Source: Branchiostoma floridae
Lineage: Eukaryota; Chordata; Leptocardii; Amphioxiformes; Branchiostomatidae
Direction of reading: 5' to 3'
DNA: 36,489 bases
Assembly: GCF_000003815.2 (NCBI RefSeq)
Contig: NC_049981.1
Location: forward strand, 3,207,926 to 3,244,414
The notes beneath the pieces were generated by a model. The model made no database searches, was not told the DNA's origin, and was given only the letters and a program-made list of their open reading frames with translations. Position 1 is the stretch's first letter. Every line of letters begins with the position of its first letter. The position numbers were made by a program, and so were the translations under genes. Positions 19,926 through 28,900 of this stretch are shown in pieces.

Positions 19926-22900
19926 ATGTTGGAGATGAGAACACTTGCTGTGTTACTCCTGGCCAGTTTGGCCACTTTTGGGTCAGCACAGGATAAATGT
20001 GTCTTCAAGTTTGAGGCGGCGCCCCCCAAGGGGACAACCTGCGCCTCACTAAAGGACATCACGGCAATGGACAAGGACCTCACGGATATCAAGGTCAGTA
20101 CAAACAGTATAAACTGTACTTACTATAGCTATCAAAGTATATATTATGCACCTCAAGGAAAATACACACCCCTGATTCAGGGCAAGTCACAGACAAAGCT
20201 GTGGTAACTTAATGTAAGAGGAAAAAACTCACATTACACAGTCCTCCCATTCACCTTGAACATATTTTGAACTAGATAAATCTAACGTTATGATAATATA
20301 ATGTTAATTAAGCCTCATATGCAGCATTGTGTTTGTTAAGTCCATGTATTAAGGGTAAGTCACAGACAAAGCTTGTAAATATGTTACAACCACAAACACT
20401 TGTAAATATGTTACAACCACAAACATTCTTGAGAAAGTCGTACATCGTCAAACATCTGTCTCAGATCCTTGTCAGCACTAACATAGTTCTGGAACAGCCT
20501 GCTTTTTAAGTCTTCCATCTAACATCCAAATTATACTACGATAGGCAACGAGAATTGTGACATCACTGTTAGCCGTTATGCTCAGACTTACACGCAAACT
20601 TTATATATTGTCTAAGGCAACGAAAATGGCGTCTGAGATCGCCCCTGCCATGAAGAAACTAAAGGACGCCGTCAAGAAACGGGTTCAGGTTGAGAAGATA
20701 CTTGCCGAGATGACAGCCAAGGTTAAAAAGATGGAGGACAACATGAAGAAGCTGGACAATCCAGGTGCCGCAGCAGCTGCGAAGCCTGCAGCTGGGAATA
20801 CAGGTGCTACAGGTGGTGCTAAACCAGGTGCTGCAGCTGGCGCTAAACCAGGTGGCGCTGCAGCTGGTGCTAAACCAGGTGCTGCTAAGCCAGGTGCTAA
20901 ACCAGCAACCCCACCTAAACCAGCTGATCCTGGTGATGACAAGGGTAAGGGGCATTCTCCTATGTTTAAGACCCGGTGCCGTTCATGCCAGGATTCGCGA
21001 TTCACACAAGCACGGGATAGATCCTGATTCATGTAGTAAGGTTCTTCAAAACACAACCAGAATTGTATTCACTATCGACGCTTCGACGTCTATCAGACAC
21101 CATCATCAGGGTTAGAATGACTGCATCTGATTCTTGCTGCTACTTATAGCCGATGTAGGTGGCGCTGCAGCAGCAAGAATGCCGTCCCAGGCGTGGCTCA
21201 GTTTGTATCCCCCCTCGTCTGATCTTGCGCCTGAGTGAATACTGGCATGGATTTTACAACGGCCATAAAGATATATAGATCCAGTCCGAAGGGGGTCTGT
21301 TATGTTGGTGCCTACATTTGAGAATTTTTGTGACTGACATGTATTATGTATTACAAACCAGGGTTGTCTCTAGCTTTAAATTTGGTGTTGATTTTTGTTG
21401 TTAAGTCATTCAAGCTTATTTTAAGGTTACAGAAATCCATGTTTACAACATACAGACACTGTACAATATTGTCATATTACATAGTACAAACATCCAAACC
21501 CTACCAAGAACATAACAATATAATCATTTCATTCACCCTCTTAACAAAGGTAATATTAATGATTTTGTTTCCTGTGTAGATTGTGCTGGACTGAAATTGA
21601 AAGACAATAGTAAAAAGACAGGACTGGCCTCCATCAAGCCTCCAGGACAGTCAGCTGCCATGCAGGTCTGGTGTAACATGGACATAGGGCAGGAGCCCAG
21701 GGGATGGGTTGTTATACTCAGGAGGGAGAGTAAGTATGCAGTCACAAGTCAGTAACATGACAGTAATGAACAGCAACATGGACATAGGGGAGGAGCCCAG
21801 GGGATGGGTCGTTATACTCAGGAGAGAGAGTAAGTACACAGTCACAAGTCAGTATCATGCACATGTACAGTAATATGTCATTAATGTATAGTAACATGGA
21901 CATAGGCAGGAGCCAAGGGGATGGGTAGTAATACTCAGGAGAGAGAGAAAGTACACAGTCACAAGTCAGTAACATGTACAGTAACATGGCAGTAACATGG
22001 ACATAGGGTAGGAGCCAAGGGGATGGGTTGTTATACTCAGGAGGGAGAGTAAGTATGCAGTCACAAGTCAGTAACATGACAGTAATGAACAGCAACATGG
22101 ACATAGGGGAGGAGCCCAGGGGATGGGTCGTTATACTCAGGAGAGAGAGTAAGTACACAGTCACAAGTCAGTATCATGCACATGTACAGTAATATGTCAT
22201 TAATGTATAGTAACATGGACATAGGCAGGAGCCAAGGGGATGGGTAGTAATACTCAGGAGAGAGAGAAAGTACACAGTCACAAGTCAGTAACATGTACAG
22301 TAACATGGCAGTAACATGGACATAGGGTAGGAGCCAAGGGGATGGGTTGTTATACTCAGGAGGGAGAGTAAGTACACAGTCATGAGTCAGTAACATGTAC
22401 AGTAACATGTCAGTAATATACAGTAACATGGACATAGGGGAGGAGCCAAGGGGATGGGTTGTTATACTCAGGAGGGAGAGTAAGTACACAGTCATGAGTC
22501 AGTAACATGTACAGTAACATGTCAGTAATATACAGTAACATGGACATAGGGGAGGAGCCAAGGGGATGGGTTGTTATACTCAGGAGGGAGAGTAAGTACA
22601 CAGTCATGAGTCAGTAACATGTACAGTAACATGTCAGTAATATACAGTAACATGGACATAGGGGAGGAGCCCAGAGGATGGGTTGTTATACTCAGGAGGG
22701 AGAGTAAGTACACACACGTCACTTCTCAGTACATGTACAGTAACATGCCACAGTAACGTATAGTACATGTACAGTAACATAACAGTAACATGGCAGTAAC
22801 ATGGACATAGGGTAGGAGCCTAGGGAATGAATTGTTATACACAGGAGAGAGAGTAAGGGGATGGATCTTAGTGATATTTTGTAGGTGAGAAACGGTTGTA

Positions 22901-25900
22901 GAAAGGAAGGTCAACTTCGAATATGGTTCACCTGGCGTTTTCCTACGGGCCTGCAGCGAGCTTTGTACGTTGTATTAACTTAAATTGTATATCTATAGAC
23001 CCGACATGGAAGGCAATTGCCGGCAAGTTGAAGTTCGTGTCGGTTGGAACCAAGGGAGTCTGGGGAGTAAATAGCAACGACGAGATCTTCTATCGCGAAG
23101 GAAGCGGTTGGAAGCCCATCGCAGGTAAACTGAAGCAGGTCTCGTCAGGACACTCCGTCTGGGGCGTCAACGCCAACGACGACATTTTCATACGACAAGG
23201 TCAGCGATTAATTAAGGGTTAATGACCCGCTCTCCTTCGGTGTATACGGTGCCATAATTCAAGGTCGGTGCCTTCTACAACCCCCAAATGAGCGTATAGG
23301 CGTAGCGAGGACGTTTATGAGGGAGTTAACTAAATATAGGAACAAACCGTGAATTATGGCACCATATTCACCAAACGATAGCGGACTATCAATTTTATTA
23401 TCATATAGACGTTTTAATATATAACTATGCCGTGGAATCCCAATGCATGGCGCATTCGCTCACTTCGGAATCACTATTTAAGTTCTTCCTGCCTTTATTC
23501 TTACTGGCTGGAATAGAATTAGTGCGACTCTTTCGCTCTTTTTTGAGTCAATAATGGATGCATATATATGACGGACCTAGTTGTAGATGTCCTTTTTTCA
23601 TACCTATTGAGCAATAGTTCAATGCGTTCCTGCTGTGTAGAAAGTAGGATCTCGAGACCTTTTCACGAAAACTAATATTTAAATGCTCCAAAACTTTTTA
23701 TCATTTTAACACACATCAATGGTAAATACAAACCACACCCGCATCCTTATATGCCCATCTTGGATATTAAATGACATTTTTTTATTTTGATGCTTCTTGC
23801 AACTGCCATACTAATGCTGCTTGATGAAGATTTTATACTCACCATATACAGATTTCTGAGTAGGTAAAATCGTTTCTGATGTCTTTATCATGTGCTCAGT
23901 ATATCCCCTTTGTCCATTCTCCTACGCAGAGACATCCAGTGGCGCCAGCAAAACGCCTCTTGTCTGTACTCTGCTATCTCAACCGTCACCATCAGTTCCT
24001 GGCCGCCCTGCTTATAAATATTAATGAGCTTACCCTTATATATGCGAGATCCCTTTTGAAAACCGAAAGGTCTATTCTCTGATTGGCTGACAGCTGGTTT
24101 GCGGTGACGCCCACATGAACTGATGGTGACGGTTGAGATGGCAGAGTACAGACAAGAGGCGGTTTGCTGGCGCCGTTGGATGTCTCTGCGTAGGAGAATG
24201 CCTTTGTCCGACTGCGACTTTGCATTCCTTCAGAGGTAACAGCCGGTTAAACCCTACAGGAACTAGCTGGTCCAAGGTTGACGGAAAGCTGAAACAACTG
24301 GACGTGAGCTCTACCGCTAAACAGCTGTGGGGCGTTAATTCGAAAAACATCATCTACAGACGGACAGGCATTAGTACGGATAAACTCACCGGTACGAGAA
24401 CCGTTTTAGTCGTTAGTAGGGGTTAATACCGGTAAAGAAAATTCAGGTACAGGTACGGTCCAGGTCCAGAGGATCAGGTACAAGGTTCGGACATGAACCT
24501 GATTGTTTGTGAACGGGTAGTTCTGAAAACGATGGTCCATTTCGCTACAAAGGAATCTGTTTGGTGGAATATCCTATCTTCAAAGAAGGCGAACATGGTA
24601 CCATATATTTTATACGACACCAGTGTTATGTATTTGTTATGTATCACACTACTTTAAAAAAATCTTAGCCTTTGAGACTGTACATGCAATTAGCCGTCAC
24701 ACATTTTGCAAATAAAGAACTCTATAATTGGCTTTCCAATGGCTAGAACTAACATCACAATTAGGACAACTGTTTCTCTGACAAAAAGATGTAGGCCTTA
24801 AGGTGCACTCTCACCGCACTTGCGTCACGCTTGCGTCACTGCAGGGTTTGAAAGCTACTCAACGAATTTGAGAGATGGAGAACGACTTTTCTTACTGCTT
24901 GTAAATTTTATCGTCTTCTTAGTCATACTTTTACGTATTACGCAATATCTAAATTCATAAAAACTCGCGTAAATAACAAAACAGCGCCGCAGTGAACGAA
25001 CCCCGCATTGACGCAAGTGGCGTCGGGCGTGGCGTAACTGGTAGAGCGTTCGGCTCGGAACCTAGAGGTTCTGGGTTCAATCCCCGCCGTGCCCCGCCCC
25101 GACGTTGTGCCCTTGGGAAAGGCACTTTACACGACCTTCCTCACTTCACCCAGGTGTAAAAATGGGTACCTTCTGTCTGTACCGTGTATGTGGCACTGTT
25201 AATATAAGTTACCAAAACTTGAGTGCAGTGCCATATTGTCCTCGTCTGTCCAAAAGCAAAATAGAAAATAAAAAAGACGCAAGTACGGTGAGAGTGCACA
25301 TTTACTTGGTTGTACATGTATTCTGACCATGTTTCTCCAACAGGTACAACTTGGGAAAAGATTGACGGCTTGCTGAAGTTTGTGTCGGTCGGTCCGGCTG
25401 GTGTCTGGGGTGTGAACGCGAATGACGAGATCTTCTACCGTACGGGGACCTTCGGTAACGAGGCGTCTGCGGGCAGCGGTTGGGAGAAAACCGACGGGAA
25501 ACTGAAGCAGATTTCATCGGGAGACAACGCCGTCTGGGGGGTGAACACCAACGACGACATCTTCATCAGAGAAGGTCAGTGATTTTAATCTCAGGTTACA
25601 AATTAAAAGCTTGAGAAAAACATCATATACACTGTAATAAATGGTTGCCCACCCCTACTTCTCATGTAAAATCTGTTTGGGCCAAATGACCTGAAATTTG
25701 GTACGAGAGTAGAGTTGGTCTATACTCCGCGCCTTTTTCTCATTTTTTTGAAATATTTGTTTCGTAATTTTTATGAACATGTAAAAATAGAATTGTTGCC
25801 CATGTAAGAATAGAATTGTTGTCGCTCCCTTGTTGACTGTCCTTTGTATGAAAACATACGCACAACTCAGTGTAGATCAGTATAATAAAGTTGTTTAGGA

Positions 25901-28900
25901 ATGTGTTCCAAAAAATAAAGTTATTATGACCATTACTTTGCAGGCGACACCCAGTAATGGTAGGTTGCTCTGCTGGAAGTCAGACACCCACTTCTTTTTA
26001 CTTGAAATGCGAAGGGAATCATTATCAAACATTCTGACAAAACATGACGTCTTTTAAGAATTTACAGAATGGAGAACTCGATCACACAAGTCTGATCTGA
26101 GTTCATCCTAAGGATTGTTTTTATTGCGACTTACCTACTGATCTTGAAAAAGACGTTGCCTGGAAAGTAATGACTGCTGCAATAATTTGAAATTTGGAGG
26201 ACATTGATAAAAGGATTCTACAAAGTTGTGCCTCGAAATTTGAGTTGTAGTGCTTATTATTTCTGGGTGAGGCTGAGAACTTTTTGATCTCCCCTCGTAT
26301 ATGTATATTTTACTCCGCCAGAGGACGTGACTAACAGAGCCTCTTTTCTGCTCAGGAATAAGTTCGAGCACCCCAGTCGGAACTGGTTGGCGGAAGATTC
26401 CTGGGAAACTCAAGCAAGTCGAGGCAAGTCCCAGTGGCGAGGAGGCGTGGGGTGTCAACTCAGGAGACTCAATATTCCACTGTAAGTGACTGCTGAGAGC
26501 TGTCAGCCCAGGACATTATAACTACACACAAGTGTTCATAGTTTACTACTTACATTGTATGAACCACCATCTTAGGCCTAGGAAAAATGTTTTAGGACTG
26601 TTTCACTACCTGCCTATAGCGGCCACATTTGGCCACAAGTAAAGACGGGTTTAGCTGTACACACAAGTCACTACAGTGCATGATTGTACAGTAACATGAC
26701 ATGTCGACAGTGACACGGGGCATGCACAGTTACCTGACAGTAATAACTAATGTGCACTACATGTACAGTAACATGGACAAAGGGCAGGAGCCCAGGAGAG
26801 GGTTGCAATACTCAGGAATGACAGTAAATACACACAAGTCACTACTGTACATGTACAGTAACATGACAGTAACACGGACATAGAGGAGCTCAGGCCTAGG
26901 GGACGATTGATAATTCTAAGCAGGGAGAGTATTGAGTACATGACTGTACATTGTATACTAACTATTCTCCGTCGAGGGGATGACAGATGCTTGGATTTTT
27001 ACTGGCTGGCTCCCAGTTTGACAGCAATAATCTGAGAGATACTCATTCATTCAACACTCTGTAGTATTTCTTCCTTGGCTTAGCGAGTTATACCTTTGTT
27101 ACTAAGTGTTTTACATGAACATTAACTCATCATCAAATTCTTCCAAAATAGATGGAAGCCTTGACTTCAACAAGAAGTTTGCTGACTATGAGAAAGGTTT
27201 TGGAACACCAAGCTCTCCAAATGACTACTGGATTGGGCTGCAGAATTTGCAGAAGATAACAGCACAGGTAATAGCATAAGGCTAATGAAGCCAGTCATAC
27301 AACGATCTGCCCATCCATCAATTTTTCATCCATCCATCCATCTTTAAATTCTTAATCCATCTATCCATCTTTAAATTCTTCATACATTTTTCAAGTCTTC
27401 ACCCACCCATCCATTCTTCATCCATCCATCTTTCAATTCATTATCCACCCATTCATCATTCCATCTTTGAATTCTTTATCCATCCATCAATCTATTCATT
27501 TCATCCATCCATCCATCCTTCAATTCTTCATCCATCCAATTCTTTATCCATCCATCCATCTTTCCTTTTATCCATCTATCCATCCTTCAATTCTTCATCC
27601 ATCCATCTTTCAAGTCTTCATCCATCCACCCATCCTTCAGTTTGTTTATTTATCCATTTATCATTACTTCTTTTAATTCGTCCATCCTTCATTTCATCCA
27701 TCTATCCATCCTTTCATGTATCCATCCATCCAAGTTAAACATTACAAATGGGATATGAATGGATATGAAAATATTCCATTGCTAGATGTCATGCCCCCTA
27801 TGTATACATTGTTAGATAATATGTTTTGTGTGTCATCTTTTTTATTCAGGATGAGTGGCAGCTGTACGTCTCTCTGACAGACCATGACAACAAAGAAGCG
27901 TTTGCCAAATACAAGAAGTTCAAGGTGTCCGGAGCCGACTACAAACTCACCATTGAAGGGTTTGATATTCTCAGCACAGCAGGAGATGGCTTAACTGTGA
28001 GTACTACCGACTTGTATTGTTTTTGCAGGGTTAGACAAGTTTTAAATAATTCACATAACATTCTACTGGCCCAAACCAACTTTTCACTGGTCCGAAATTT
28101 GATTTTCTATCCGTCTTACATATCATTTCCAGAAAGAAAAGTTGCTATTAACTATTCCTGTTTGTTAAATTAATATTTTGTGTGGATATTAATATACTAA
28201 AGGATGATGTATGAGTGTATGTTTTACATTTTAAAGACCTTTGGTCTTAATTGCTAAATCAGTAAATGACAACAAGCTGATCTTATTACGCATCTTGGTT
28301 TACGGATGTCTGATAGGCTTCTAGAGCTAGTGGACCAATGTGAGATTGTGTGGCACAGCGGCAGCGTGTTTGGCTCAGGACCGGGAGGTCTTGAGTTCGA
28401 ATCCTGTCATGTCACCGATCTTGTGCCCTTGGGAAAGGCGCTTTACATGGCTTTCCTGAGCTTTAGAGTACCTAGCTTCGGGTTAGGGATGCCCCTCGGA
28501 TAGGACGTTAGATGGAGGTCCCGTGTTTGGGAAGAGCCACACCCCACGCACATTGTGGGTGTAAAGGACTTTAACTTTAACTCATTACCTTGCACAAATC
28601 ATAATTATATATCTTATACCTCATTGACCATTGTTTTTCCCCTTCTTACCCAGGACAGCAATGGTGTTGGCTTCAGTGCCAATGACAAGGACAATGATGG
28701 TTCCAAAACCAGCGAGTGTGGGAAACAGTACCAGAGTGGCTGGTGGTTCAACCAGTTCTGCCCCAACCCTGCCAACCTCAATGGTAAGAGCAGAACTCTC
28801 TCATGAGATGAATAATGTTTGTTTTGTATACCATGTGTCACAATAACCATTATTGTTATTTCTGCGCATGGAGTCTGCCTTTGAAGGGCAAATATATATC

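Larger units (their letters stand above)
22999..26481 (+). other. tectonin cassette: four exons, six repeats, all phase 1-1
   Basis: Exon 22999-23199 holds blades 1-2, 24236-24391 blade 3, 25344-25574 blades 4-5 and 26356-26481 blade 6. Each exon is phase 1 at both ends. Core motifs: [17 protein letters not shown] (1), [16 protein letters not shown] (2), GKLKQLDV...LWGVN (3), [16 protein letters not shown] (4), [17 protein letters not shown] (5), GKLKQVEA...AWGVN (6). Six repeats fit the closed propeller of tachylectin-1 and fish-egg lectin type proteins. The cassette lies between FReD residues ...VVILRRE and GSLDFNKK... Confidence 0.88.

Noticed and set aside
21533-22722. Repeated minus-strand open frames ([17 protein letters not shown]-type) that could look like a membrane-protein repeat family
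   Set aside because: They are the antisense of the FREP-3 exon-3 minisatellite; the plus strand of the same units encodes the FReD segment in frame with a true exon.
21721-22860. CRISPR-like direct repeats
   Set aside because: Units are long, partly exonic, adjacent without unique spacers, and the locus is a eukaryotic intron.
25019-25100. A functional tRNA gene
   Set aside because: A and B boxes are present, but it is the head of a SINE with A-rich tail and target duplication; the same applies to the heads at 3967, 14514, 28341 and 35056.
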